Shown: in pieces, positions 32,192 through 40,085 of the stretch
Layout: each line of letters starts with the position of its first letter
How positions within the stretch are numbered: the first letter of the stretch is position 1
From: Niveispirillum lacus
GTDB lineage: Bacteria; Pseudomonadota; Alphaproteobacteria; Azospirillales; Azospirillaceae
Reading direction: 5' to 3'
Assembly: GCF_002251795.1 (NCBI RefSeq)
Contig: NZ_NOXU01000027.1
Location: 1 to 49,342 of the forward strand
DNA length: 49,342 bases
Notes under the pieces: generated by a model
Databases searched by the model: none
What the model was told of the DNA's origin: nothing
What the model saw: only the letters and a program-made list of their open reading frames with translations
Program-made: the position numbers and the translations under genes

Positions 32192-33397
32192 TCAGGCCGG
32201 AACACCCGCCAGACGCGTGCAGATATTGGCCACCAGGATCTGGCGCGCCCGCTCCACAATCTCATCCATGCTGGGGGTGCGGACAAACATGTTGGACGCC
32301 CGCTGCCGCAGTTCCTCGGTGGTCGGCAGATGCGGCAACTGGATATTGGCGACCAGCGCTTCGACACGAACCTTGGCCTGATCGCGGGCCAGGCGCACCC
32401 GTTCCTCAATCTCGGCCAAGGTCGGCGTATGGGCCAGCGCTTCGCGTACCTGCTGGGTCAGTTTGTCGACCTGGAAGCTGGCCGCCAGTTGCGCCGCTGC
32501 CGCCTCGATCACCTTGGTGCCCAGACGCTGTTCGTTACGCACCACCGATGCCGGCGGCTCATGGACATCCCAGACCAGCCCCACGGCCTGCAGGGCCTTG
32601 ATAATGTAGTAAGAGGTGTCGATTTCCCACCAGCGGAAACCCTGGCGGGCAGCCGACTGATAGTGATGGTGGTTGTTATGCCACCCCTCGCCCATCGTTG
32701 CGATGGCCAGTGCCCAGTTGTTGCGGCTGTCATCCCCAGTCAGGTACCGCGGACGACCCAGGACATGGGCCAGCGAGTTGATGCAGAAAGTGGCATGATA
32801 GAGGGCCACCGTACTCCACAGGAAGCCGACAACCAAACCACCCCAGCCGAACACGGCCCAGGTGGCGAAACCCAGGGCAACCGGCGGGAGATAGTAATAT
32901 TTGTCCAGCCAGACCAGTTCCGGGAACTTGGTCAGATCGCCGATGGTCTTGTAATCCGCACCATTGTGCTTTTCGGTGAAGATCCAGCCCATGTGCGAAT
33001 AGAAAAAGCCCTTATGCCGGGGCGAGTGTACGTCATGTTCCGTGTCGGAATATTTGTGGTGATGGCGATGCGTTGCGGCCCACCACAACGCCCCACGCTG
33101 CGCCGAACTTTGCGCCAGGAACGCCAGCAGAAACTGCATGATGCGACCGGTCTTGTAGGACCGGTGCGAGAAATACCGGTGGTAACCACCGGTGATGCCG
33201 AACATACGGGCACCATACAGGACAAGGGCGAGAACCACATGCTCCCAGGCAACGCCAGTCCAAATAGCCCCCAGACAGGCAATATGGACCAGGATGAACG
33301 GGATCATGGTGGAATATTGGATCTTGTCGTCTGCCGTCTGGGCAGCGGAAGCAGCAGAACGCGGCGTATCGCGTCCGGTTTCGGTGGGCGAGGTCAC
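32192..33397 (-). CDS. Acyl-CoA/fatty acid delta-9 desaturase with C-terminal helical extension
   Basis: This integral-membrane di-iron desaturase introduces a double bond into fatty acyl chains. The 401-residue protein has the three histidine boxes of the stearoyl-CoA type: HRYFSH (73-78), HRHHH (110-114) and HNNHHH (240-245), placed between hydrophobic pairs of helices. Family members usually end near residue 290-300. Here about 115 further residues (285-401) form predicted helices with a repeated pattern: HTPTLAEIEERVRLARDQA, LPTTEELRQRASNMF and TPSMDEIVERARQIL. The start is GTG at 33395-33397 with GGAG ten bases upstream. It stands alone, with its own terminator. Confidence 0.9.
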   Translation of the reverse strand: MTSPTETGRDTPRSAASAAQTADDKIQYSTMIPFILVHIACLGAIWTGVAWEHVVLALVLYGARMFGITGGYHRYFSHRSYKTGRIMQFLLAFLAQSSAQRGALWWAATHRHHHKYSDTEHDVHSPRHKGFFYSHMGWIFTEKHNGADYKTIGDLTKFPELVWLDKYYYLPPVALGFATWAVFGWGGLVVGFLWSTVALYHATFCINSLAHVLGRPRYLTGDDSRNNWALAIATMGEGWHNNHHHYQSAARQGFRWWEIDTSYYIIKALQAVGLVWDVHEPPASVVRNEQRLGTKVIEAAAAQLAASFQVDKLTQQVREALAHTPTLAEIEERVRLARDQAKVRVEALVANIQLPHLPTTEELRQRASNMFVRTPSMDEIVERARQILVANICTRLAGVPA

Positions 33398-33688
33398 TGG
33401 CAGCAGGCTCCATACGAAAGCAATAGGAGCAGACTATCACAAAACCCACGGTGGGATGATGGGCAAATTCGCGCGGGGTGGGGTCCGCGCTGATGCCAGC
33501 GGCAGGTTCATCGGGTCAGGTTGCATGAAATCAGGCCGGATCAGCAGATGAACTATTTGTGCGGCCGCGAGATTCTCTTCCGCAACGCACCGGAATTTGA
33601 ATGGTTTTAATTCTGCGTTTACCATCCGGCCCGCTATTGTCCCGTATGGTGGCAATGACGCAGGTATTCAGCCGGGAGTTTCCATCGT
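33398..33688. other. Divergent intergenic region, desaturase / DctP
   Basis: This gap of 291 bases has no coding frame that I trust. The right half (about 33550-33650) is AT-richer and carries a candidate promoter for the DctP gene (33597-33625). The left part must hold the desaturase promoter; I see no clear hexamers there. Confidence 0.5.
33597..33625 (+). promoter_or_regulatory. Candidate sigma-70 promoter for the DctP gene
   Basis: TTGAAT (33597-33602), a 17-base spacer and TACCAT (33620-33625) each match four of six consensus bases at ideal spacing. The -10 hexamer ends 63 bases before the ATG at 33689. Support is positional only. Confidence 0.4.
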
Positions 33689-34837
33689 ATGCCTCAAAAC
33701 AGTCAGCCCCCTGCGCCCACCCCGGTTGAACAGAAGGGGCGGGCATCACGCCGGCGGTTCCTGGCCGGGGTTGGTGGGGCCGTCGCCGGTACGGCGGCCG
33801 GTGCGGTGACCATGCCGAATATTTCCCGCGCGCAGACGGTGACGATGCGGTTTCAATCGACCTGGCCCGCCCGCGACATCTTCCATGAATTCGCCGGTGA
33901 CTATGCCCGGACGGTGAACGATCTGGCGGGCGGGCGGCTGCGGCTGGACATGCTGCCCTCCGGCGCGGTGGTGGGGCCGCTGCAATTGCAAGATGCCGTG
34001 GCGTCGGGCGCCCTGGATGGCGGACATGGGGTCACGGCCTACTGGTACAACAAACACCCTGCCTTTTCGCTGTTCGGCACACCGCCATCCTTGGGCTGGA
34101 AGGCCAGCCATATGCTGGGCTGGATCAAATATGGCGGCGGGCAGGCGCTATATGACGAACTGGTGCAACAGGTCCTGCGGCTCAACCTGGTCGGTTTTCT
34201 TTCCGGGCCCATGCCCAGCCAGCCGCTGGGCTGGTTCAATCGGGAGATCACCGGACCGGATGACCTGCAGGGTCTGCGTTACCGCACTGTCGGCCTTGCT
34301 GCCGACCTTTACCGGGAAATGGGGGTGGCGGTCACCATCATGGGGGCCGGTGATATTGTGCCAGCGCTCGATCGGGGCCTGTTGGACGGGGCGGAGTTCA
34401 ACAACCCCACCTCTGACAAGGCACTGGGTTTTCAAGATGTCACCAAGACCTACATGGTCGGCAGCTATCACCAGTCGGCAGAGATGTTTGAGATCATTTT
34501 CAACCGCACCAGATATGACAGTCTGGCGCCAGAGTTGCGCACAATCTTGCGTGTTGCCGCCGAGAGCTGTTCGGCCGACATGTCTTGGAAAGTCATGGAC
34601 CGTTATTCCCGCGACCTTGCGGCGCTGAGGGAAGCGGGCGTGACGGTGGTGAAAACCCCGGACAGCGTGCTATCCGCCCAGTTGGCCGCCTGGGATAAGG
34701 TGATTGCCGCCAAATCCACCGATCCATTCTTCAAGAAGGTCCTGGACAGCCAGAAGGATTGGGCACGGCGCGTCCTCGGCTTCGAGAATGAGTATGAGGT
34801 AAGGACCGACCTCGCCTATCAGCACTTCTTCGGATGA
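33689..34837 (+). CDS. TRAP transporter substrate-binding protein (DctP family), TAT-exported
   Basis: This is a 382-residue periplasmic binding protein. The twin-arginine signal SRRRFLAGVGGAVAGTAAG ends near ISRAQ. The mature part matches DctP-type receptors for mannitol/chloroaromatic or lactate-like acids: MRFQSTWPARDIFHEFAGDY, ARTVNDLAGGRLRLDMLPSG, LQGLRYRTVGLAADLYREMG, and the ligand-binding region around LDRGLLDGAEFNNPTSD. The conserved arginine of the LRYRT stretch usually contacts the carboxylate of the ligand. No DctQ or DctM membrane gene lies nearby, so its transporter is elsewhere or missing. ATG 33689 has GGGAG ten bases upstream. Confidence 0.88.
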   Translation: MPQNSQPPAPTPVEQKGRASRRRFLAGVGGAVAGTAAGAVTMPNISRAQTVTMRFQSTWPARDIFHEFAGDYARTVNDLAGGRLRLDMLPSGAVVGPLQLQDAVASGALDGGHGVTAYWYNKHPAFSLFGTPPSLGWKASHMLGWIKYGGGQALYDELVQQVLRLNLVGFLSGPMPSQPLGWFNREITGPDDLQGLRYRTVGLAADLYREMGVAVTIMGAGDIVPALDRGLLDGAEFNNPTSDKALGFQDVTKTYMVGSYHQSAEMFEIIFNRTRYDSLAPELRTILRVAAESCSADMSWKVMDRYSRDLAALREAGVTVVKTPDSVLSAQLAAWDKVIAAKSTDPFFKKVLDSQKDWARRVLGFENEYEVRTDLAYQHFFG

Positions 34838-34919
34838 TGCACCGCAACACGATTCGGGCTTGGCGGGACGGCCGACAGCGCCCATCTTGGCGCCAACATA
34901 CCGTAATCGGGATCATGAC

Positions 34920-35960
34920 ATGACATTGCGCCGCCTTGGCCGTACCGAGTTGATGGTGCCTGCCCTTTGCCTGGGCACCATGACCTGGGGTCGACAAAAC
35001 AGTCCGGAAGAGGGCTTTGCCCAGATGAGCATGGCCTTGGACCATGGTCTGTTCTTTTGGGACACCGCCGAGATGTATGCGGCCCCGCCTACCCCCGCCA
35101 CTTATGGCCGCACGGAAGAGATCATTGGCGACTGGTTCGCCCAGACGGGCCGCCGCCATGAGGTGCTGCTGGCCAGCAAGGTGGTCGGGGATGGGTCGGG
35201 CATGGATTACCTGCGCGGCGGCAAGGCGCGGGCGGATCGAAAGAACATCGTGGAAGCGGTGGAAGCCAGTCTTCGCCGCCTGCGCACCGACCATATCGAC
35301 CTGTATCAGCTTCATTGGCCCGACCGGCAGGCCGACCGGTTCGGACGCACCGTCGCCCATCCGGCGGCCCAGCCGGGCGAAGTGCCGATCGAAGAGACAC
35401 TGTCCGTCTTCGCCGACCTGATCAAGGCGGGTAAGGTGCGGCATGTCGGCGTGTCGAACGAAACGCCGTGGGGCACCATGCGCTATGTCGCGGCGGCCGA
35501 CCATCTGGGTTTGCCCCGCATCGCCAGCATTCAGAACCCCTATTCCCTGCTGAACCGCACGTTCGAAATGGGCCTGTCGGAGGTGGCGCTGCGCGAGGAT
35601 GTCTCGATGCTGGCCTATTCACCCCTGGCGGCCGGCACGCTTACGGGCAAGTATCTGGATGGGGCCATGCCGGCGGGGTCGCGTCGTGCGGTTGACCACC
35701 GCGTCTCGCGCTACGCCCAGCCACGCGGCGACGCGGCCACCCGCGACTACCTGTCCATCGCCCAGGCCCATGGGCTGGACCCGGCGGCCATGGCCATCGC
35801 CTTTGTCGTCTCCCGCTCCTTCGTGACCAGCACCATCATCGGGGCCACGACCATGGAGCATCTGAAGGTTGCCATTGAGGCCGGGTCCCTGACCCTGTCG
35901 GCAGACGTGCTGGCAGCCCTGGATGCGGTTCATGCCGCCAACCCCAACCCCTGCCCCTGA
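34920..35960 (+). CDS. tas: Aldo/keto reductase, Tas-like
   Basis: This is a 346-residue NADPH-dependent oxidoreductase. Tas features are clear: LGRTELMVPALCLGTMTWGR, DTAEMYAAPPTPATYGRTEE (Asp and Tyr of the catalytic tetrad), LLASKVVGDG (catalytic Lys), LYQLHWPDRQ (catalytic His), VRHVGVSNETPWGTMRYVAA, IQNPYSLLNR and ATTMEHLKVAIE. E. coli Tas has nearly the same segments. The physiological substrate is not known. ATG 34920 starts at the conserved MTLRRLGRTEL. It follows the DctP gene by 82 bases and precedes thpR by 10, so the reductase and thpR form one unit. Confidence 0.9.
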   Translation: MTLRRLGRTELMVPALCLGTMTWGRQNSPEEGFAQMSMALDHGLFFWDTAEMYAAPPTPATYGRTEEIIGDWFAQTGRRHEVLLASKVVGDGSGMDYLRGGKARADRKNIVEAVEASLRRLRTDHIDLYQLHWPDRQADRFGRTVAHPAAQPGEVPIEETLSVFADLIKAGKVRHVGVSNETPWGTMRYVAAADHLGLPRIASIQNPYSLLNRTFEMGLSEVALREDVSMLAYSPLAAGTLTGKYLDGAMPAGSRRAVDHRVSRYAQPRGDAATRDYLSIAQAHGLDPAAMAIAFVVSRSFVTSTIIGATTMEHLKVAIEAGSLTLSADVLAALDAVHAANPNPCP

Positions 35961-35970
35961 GGCGCGGGCC

Positions 35971-36519
35971 ATGCTGCGCCTGTTCGTTGGGATACCGATG
36001 CCGGAAACGGTGGTGGAGCGGCTCTCCAGTCTTGCCCATGGCCTGCCCGGTGCCCGCTGGGTGCCGCCGGAGAATTATCACCTGACCCTGCGCTTCCTGG
36101 GTGAGATTGACGAGGGCACGGCCCATGATGTGGATGAAGCCCTCGATCTGGTCACCGGCCCCGCCTTCCCTCTCACCTTGTCGGGCCTGGGCAGCTTCGG
36201 CAGCGGCCATAAGCAGCATGCGCTATGGGCCGGTATGGTGGACAGCAACCCGTTGCTGCATCTCCAGGCCAAGGTCGAATCCGCCCTGGTCCGGTCCGGA
36301 CAGCCGCCCGAACAGCGCAAATACAGCCCGCATGTGACCCTGGCCTATCTCACCGACACGCCGCCCGCCAAACTGGCCACCTACCTGGGCGCCAACGGCC
36401 TGTTCCAGGCGGGGCCCTTTGTTGTGGATCGCTATTGCCTGTATGAAAGCGTGCTGGGCCGGTCGGGAGCGACTTACCATATCCTCCAGGAATATCCGCT
36501 GGGGGGATGGGGGGTGTAG
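35971..36519 (+). CDS. thpR: RNA 2',3'-cyclic phosphodiesterase (ThpR)
   Basis: This is a 182-residue member of the 2H phosphoesterase family that opens 2',3'-cyclic phosphate ends of RNA. The two catalytic HxTL motifs are seen, YHLTLRFLGEID and PHVTLAYLTDT, with the starting strand MLRLFVGIPMPE and the final YESVLGRSGATYHILQEYPL, as expected. ATG 35971 lies 10 bases after the tas stop. The 3' end is separated from the convergent threonine aldolase stop by one base. It is an ordinary family member, and the length is normal. Confidence 0.92.
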   Translation: MLRLFVGIPMPETVVERLSSLAHGLPGARWVPPENYHLTLRFLGEIDEGTAHDVDEALDLVTGPAFPLTLSGLGSFGSGHKQHALWAGMVDSNPLLHLQAKVESALVRSGQPPEQRKYSPHVTLAYLTDTPPAKLATYLGANGLFQAGPFVVDRYCLYESVLGRSGATYHILQEYPLGGWGV

Positions 36520-36520
36520 C

Positions 36521-37546
36521 TCAGGCCGCCAGCCGCCGTGCAGCCGTCAGCAGCGCATCTACCGACGCTTCGTCGCTGTTCCAGGCGGCGACCAGCCGCA
36601 CAACATTGCCGTCCCAGCGGTAGAAGCCAAACCCTGCCGCCTCCAGCCCCGCGATCACCGGTTCCGGCAGGGCCACGAACAGCTCGTTGCCATCGACGGG
36701 GTGGGCCAGATGCGCGCCGGGCAGGCTGCCCAGCCCGTCGGCCAGCCGCATCGCCATACGGTTGGCATGGCCCGCCAGACGCAGCCACAGCCCATTCTCA
36801 AGATAGGCCTCAAGCTGTGCTGACAGGAATCGCATCTTGGAGAACAGATGGGCCGCGCGCTTGCGCCGATAGCCAAAATTCGCCGACAGTTCGCGGTCAA
36901 AGAACACCACAGCCTCCGCGCTCAACGCCCCATTCTTGGTGGCGCCGAAGGACAGGACGTCCACGCCGGCCCGCCAGGTGATGTCGGCGGGCGAGCAACC
37001 CAGCGAGGCAACGGCATTGGCAAAGCGGGCACCATCCATATGCACGCGCAATCCATGGTGCCGCGCCACACCGGTCAGGGCGGCCACTTCTGCCGGGCTG
37101 TAGACCGTGCCACATTCGGTCAACTGGCTCAGCGACAGGGCCGCCGGCTGGACCGCATGCACGAATCCCTTATGCACACGCTCCAGGGCCGCCGACAGGG
37201 TGTCAGCCGTCAGCTTGCCATGGTCACCGGGCAGGGTGACCAGCTTGGCTCCGCCCGTGAACATTTCCGGGGCACCGCACTCGTCGCAATGGATATGCGC
37301 CTCTGCATGGCAGTAAACGCTACCCCAGGCAGGGGTCAGGGCGGCCAATGATAAGGCGTTGGCCGCTGTTCCCGTCGCAACCGGGAAGACAGCAACATCG
37401 CGTTCAAACAGCTCTGACAGGCGCTGTGTGAGGCGCTTGGTCCAGTCATCATTGCCGTAGGATGGGGCTGTGCCAGCATTGGCTTTGACAATGGCATCCA
37501 GGATTTCCGGCGCGGCCCCCGTCACATTGTCGGACATGAAATTCAT
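36521..37546 (-). CDS. ltaE: Low-specificity L-threonine aldolase
   Basis: This PLP enzyme splits threonine and related 3-hydroxy amino acids into glycine and an aldehyde. The 341-residue protein shows SDNVTGAAPEILDAIVKANA, SYGNDDWTKRLTQRLSELFE, ATGTAANALSLAAL, HIHCDECGAPEMFTGGAKL, RVHMDGARFANAVASL and FGATKNGALSAEAVVFFD, whose Lys (ATKNG) carries the PLP. The ATG at 37544-37546 has GGATG a few bases upstream; ATG 37537 is an in-frame alternative. It is convergent with thpR, with a one-base gap. The family includes both L-threonine and L-allo-threonine enzymes, so stereospecificity is not determined. Confidence 0.9.
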   Translation of the reverse strand: MNFMSDNVTGAAPEILDAIVKANAGTAPSYGNDDWTKRLTQRLSELFERDVAVFPVATGTAANALSLAALTPAWGSVYCHAEAHIHCDECGAPEMFTGGAKLVTLPGDHGKLTADTLSAALERVHKGFVHAVQPAALSLSQLTECGTVYSPAEVAALTGVARHHGLRVHMDGARFANAVASLGCSPADITWRAGVDVLSFGATKNGALSAEAVVFFDRELSANFGYRRKRAAHLFSKMRFLSAQLEAYLENGLWLRLAGHANRMAMRLADGLGSLPGAHLAHPVDGNELFVALPEPVIAGLEAAGFGFYRWDGNVVRLVAAWNSDEASVDALLTAARRLAA

Positions 37547-37590
37547 TTAACATCCATTTCCGCTGGGAATCGGTTTTATTGTGACCAGGA

Positions 37591-37968
37591 TCACGGCGCG
37601 GACGTCACCAGCACCGCATGTTCGCCCGTGGCCGGATCGACGAGAAGCACCTGGGTGCGGCCGTCGGTCAGTTTCACCTGCACGGCGATGCGGCCTTCCA
37701 CCGCCACAATGCCGGGCAACAGGACCGCCCCCGGCGGCAAGGTCACACTCTGCCCTGGCAGGGGCGCCTTCACCGGCGCGGCTGACGACGGAACGGGCGA
37801 GGCTGGCGGAACAGCGGCAGGGGGTTCCCCCTGCATGCCGAAGCGAGCCGAAAACGTGCGCGGATGATTGGGGTCCGTGGCGCGTTTATAGACTTCATAG
37901 CCCAGGAACGCGAACCCGGCCGCGATGATCACGGCCCCGATAATAAGGATGTTTTTCAGTGCCTGCAC
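37591..37968 (-). CDS. Small single-pass membrane protein (DUF6476-like)
   Basis: This is a protein of about 125 residues. An N-terminal membrane helix (NILIIGAVIIAAGFAFLGYE) is followed by a basic stretch, a proline-rich linker (PPAAVPPASPVPSSAAP) and a small beta-domain (LPPGAVLLPGIVAVEGRIAV, QVKLTDGRTQVLLVDPATGE). It matches the type of protein often found divergent from rluD in Rhodospirillales (DUF6476); I name the family tentatively. Start is GTG 37968, or TTG 37977, which would overlap the rluD start. Function unknown; the topology places the C-terminal domain in the periplasm. Confidence 0.7.
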   Translation of the reverse strand: MQALKNILIIGAVIIAAGFAFLGYEVYKRATDPNHPRTFSARFGMQGEPPAAVPPASPVPSSAAPVKAPLPGQSVTLPPGAVLLPGIVAVEGRIAVQVKLTDGRTQVLLVDPATGEHAVLVTSAP

Positions 37969-39074
37969 GTTCGGCAAATCCCTTGTTGAAGGCCACCGGC
38001 CGGACGGATATCCCGCCCGCCGGCCTGGAATTCGACCTGGATGACGATCTGTGCGACGAGGAATTCCTGCCCGCCGCTGATGGTACCCCTGTCCAGGGGA
38101 CCGGCCCCGCCGACCATGACGCCATCATTGATGGCGAACGGGACGGGGACCGTCTGGACAAGGCGCTGGCGGATCTGCTGGCCGCTACCGGCCTGTCGCG
38201 TTCCCGCATGCGCGCCCTGATCGATCAGGGGCATGTCTCCACAGGTGAGCAGACCATAGACGACGCGTCCCGCCGGGTCAAAGCCGGCCAGACCTACCGC
38301 GTGCATGTTCCAGCCAGCGCACCCGCCCTGCCGGTGGCCCAGGATATCCCGCTCTCAATCCTTTATGAGGATGAGGATCTGCTGGTCATCGACAAGCCGG
38401 CGGGCATGGTGGTGCATCCCGCCGCCGGCAATCCGGACGGCACCCTGGTCAATGCCTTGCTGCACCATTGCGGCGACCGGCTGTCGGGCATCGGCGGCGT
38501 GCGGCGCCCTGGCATCGTCCATCGCCTGGACAAGGACACTAGCGGCCTGATGGTGGTGGCCAAGAATGACCGCGCCCACCAGGCCCTGTCGGCGCAGTTC
38601 GCCGACCGGTCGCTGTCACGCACCTATCAGGCCGTGGTCTGGGCCGTGCCCAACCCGCGCAGCGGTGAGATCAACGCCAATATCGGCCGCCATCCGACCG
38701 ACCGTAAGCGCATGGCCGTCCTGGACCGCGGCGGCAAGGTGGCAATCACCCGCTACAACACGCTGCGCCCGCTGGGGCCGGCAGCGGCACTGATTGAATG
38801 CAAGCTTCTGACCGGACGCACCCATCAGATCCGGGTTCACATGACCCATGCGGGCTATCCGCTGGTTGGCGATCCCGTCTATGGCCGTGTCCGGACGGGC
38901 CGCAGCCGGGGCCTCACCGATGGCGCCAAGCAGGCGCTGGAAAGCTTTCCGCGGCAGGCCCTGCACGCCGCCGCTATTGAGTTCATCCATCCGGCCACGG
39001 GCGTCAAGGTGCGCTTTGAAACTGTGTTGCCGGATGATTTCAAGGGCTTAATTCATGCGTTGGAGGTGTTATAA
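37959..39074 (+). CDS. rluD: 23S rRNA pseudouridine synthase RluD-like
   Basis: This is a 371-residue enzyme that makes pseudouridines in helix 69 of 23S rRNA. An S4 domain begins near DRLDKALADLLAATGLSRSR. The catalytic domain has IDKPAGMVVHPAAGNPDGTL and the signature RRPGIVHRLDKDTSGLMVVA, whose Asp after RL is catalytic; KLLTGRTHQIRVHMTHAGYP is also present. An acidic N-terminal extension of about 55 residues (EFDLDDDLCDEEFL) precedes the S4 domain. The start is uncertain: GTG 37959 reaches into the divergent gene's start; TTG 37983 and 37986 are alternatives. It is followed by rpoH after 126 bases, a common alphaproteobacterial order. Confidence 0.92.
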   Translation: MPARSANPLLKATGRTDIPPAGLEFDLDDDLCDEEFLPAADGTPVQGTGPADHDAIIDGERDGDRLDKALADLLAATGLSRSRMRALIDQGHVSTGEQTIDDASRRVKAGQTYRVHVPASAPALPVAQDIPLSILYEDEDLLVIDKPAGMVVHPAAGNPDGTLVNALLHHCGDRLSGIGGVRRPGIVHRLDKDTSGLMVVAKNDRAHQALSAQFADRSLSRTYQAVVWAVPNPRSGEINANIGRHPTDRKRMAVLDRGGKVAITRYNTLRPLGPAAALIECKLLTGRTHQIRVHMTHAGYPLVGDPVYGRVRTGRSRGLTDGAKQALESFPRQALHAAAIEFIHPATGVKVRFETVLPDDFKGLIHALEVL

Positions 39075-39075
39075 T
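39070..39075 (+). promoter_or_regulatory. Candidate -10 element upstream of rpoH
   Basis: TATAAT matches the sigma-70 -10 consensus exactly, at the rluD stop codon and 125 bases before the rpoH ATG. No good -35 hexamer stands 16-18 bases upstream (CTTAAT is the nearest), so support is weak. No clear sigma-32 promoter pair was found. Confidence 0.3.
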
Positions 39076-39200
39076 GCCGCCGCGCATGATGACCGGGCCT
39101 CTTCTGGACGGGCACCAGGCGTGTCCGTTCAGGACCCATTCATCGCTGTCGGTGCCAGTTGGGCCGATGGTGTCAACCAGCCTTATGCAAGGGGGTTAAC

Positions 39201-40085
39201 ATGTCCGCTTCCGTTCCCGCCATTCCGGTCGTCAGCTCGGAAAGCAGCCTCAGTCGCTATCTTCAGGAAATCCGTAAGTTCCCGATGCTGGAACCGGATG
39301 AAGAATACATGCTGGCCAAAAGCTGGCGCGAGCATGAGGATACCAAGGCCGCCCATCGTCTGGTCACCAGCCATCTGCGCCTCGTCGCAAAGATCGCCAT
39401 GGGGTATCGCGGTTACGGCCTGCCCGTCTCCGAACTGATCTCCGAAGGCAATGTCGGCATGATGCAGGCCGTCAAACGGTTTGAACCTGATCGTGGCTTC
39501 CGCCTGGCCACCTATGCCATGTGGTGGATCAGGGCCGCCATCCAGGAATATATCCTGCACTCCTGGTCGCTGGTGAAAATGGGCACCACAGCGGCGCAGA
39601 AGAAGCTGTTCTTCAATCTGCGCAAGCTGAAGGGGCAGATGCAGGCCATCGATGATGGGGACCTGCCGGCAGAGGTGGTGACGAAGATCGCCACAACGCT
39701 GGATGTGCCCGAGGCCGACGTCGTCTCCATGAACCAGCGTCTGGCCGCGTCCGACCATTCATTGAACGCGCCGCTGCGTGTGGATGGCGAGGGCGAGTGG
39801 CAGGACTGGCTGGTTGATGAGCGCGAAAGCCAGGAAATCCGCCTGGGCGACGAACAGGAATTGCGTAAGCGCAAGGCCCTGTTGGCCGGCGCCATGAAAG
39901 GCCTGAACGAGCGGGAGCGTCACATCCTGGTCGAACGCCGCCTGCGCGAGGAGCCGACGACCCTGGAGGATCTGTCACAGCATTACGGCATCAGCCGTGA
40001 GCGCGTGCGCCAGATCGAGGTGCGGGCCTTTGAAAAGCTGCAAAAAGCCATCAAGTCGGCAGCGATTCAGCAGCAGCTAGCCTAA
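39201..40085 (+). CDS. rpoH: RNA polymerase sigma factor RpoH (sigma-32)
   Basis: This heat-shock sigma factor has 294 residues. Region 2 is complete (LVTSHLRLVAKIAMGYRGYG, LISEGNVGMMQAVKRFEPDR, FRLATYAMWWIRAAIQEYIL). The RpoH box, AAQKKLFFNLRKLK, lies directly after and separates RpoH from RpoD and RpoS. Region 4 ends with LSQHYGISRERVRQIEVRAF, the -35 recognition helix. A strong AAGGGGG ribosome-binding site precedes ATG 39201. It is downstream of rluD on the same strand. Its stop overlaps the convergent kinase gene by four bases. Alphaproteobacteria often have two RpoH copies, so this may not be the only one. Confidence 0.95.
   Translation: MSASVPAIPVVSSESSLSRYLQEIRKFPMLEPDEEYMLAKSWREHEDTKAAHRLVTSHLRLVAKIAMGYRGYGLPVSELISEGNVGMMQAVKRFEPDRGFRLATYAMWWIRAAIQEYILHSWSLVKMGTTAAQKKLFFNLRKLKGQMQAIDDGDLPAEVVTKIATTLDVPEADVVSMNQRLAASDHSLNAPLRVDGEGEWQDWLVDERESQEIRLGDEQELRKRKALLAGAMKGLNERERHILVERRLREEPTTLEDLSQHYGISRERVRQIEVRAFEKLQKAIKSAAIQQQLA

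Noticed and set aside
33175-33193. Perfect inverted repeat ACCGGTGGT-A-ACCACCGGT
   Set aside because: It lies inside the desaturase gene, over the codons of the conserved ITGGYHRYFSH segment, and is best explained by coding constraint rather than a regulatory site.
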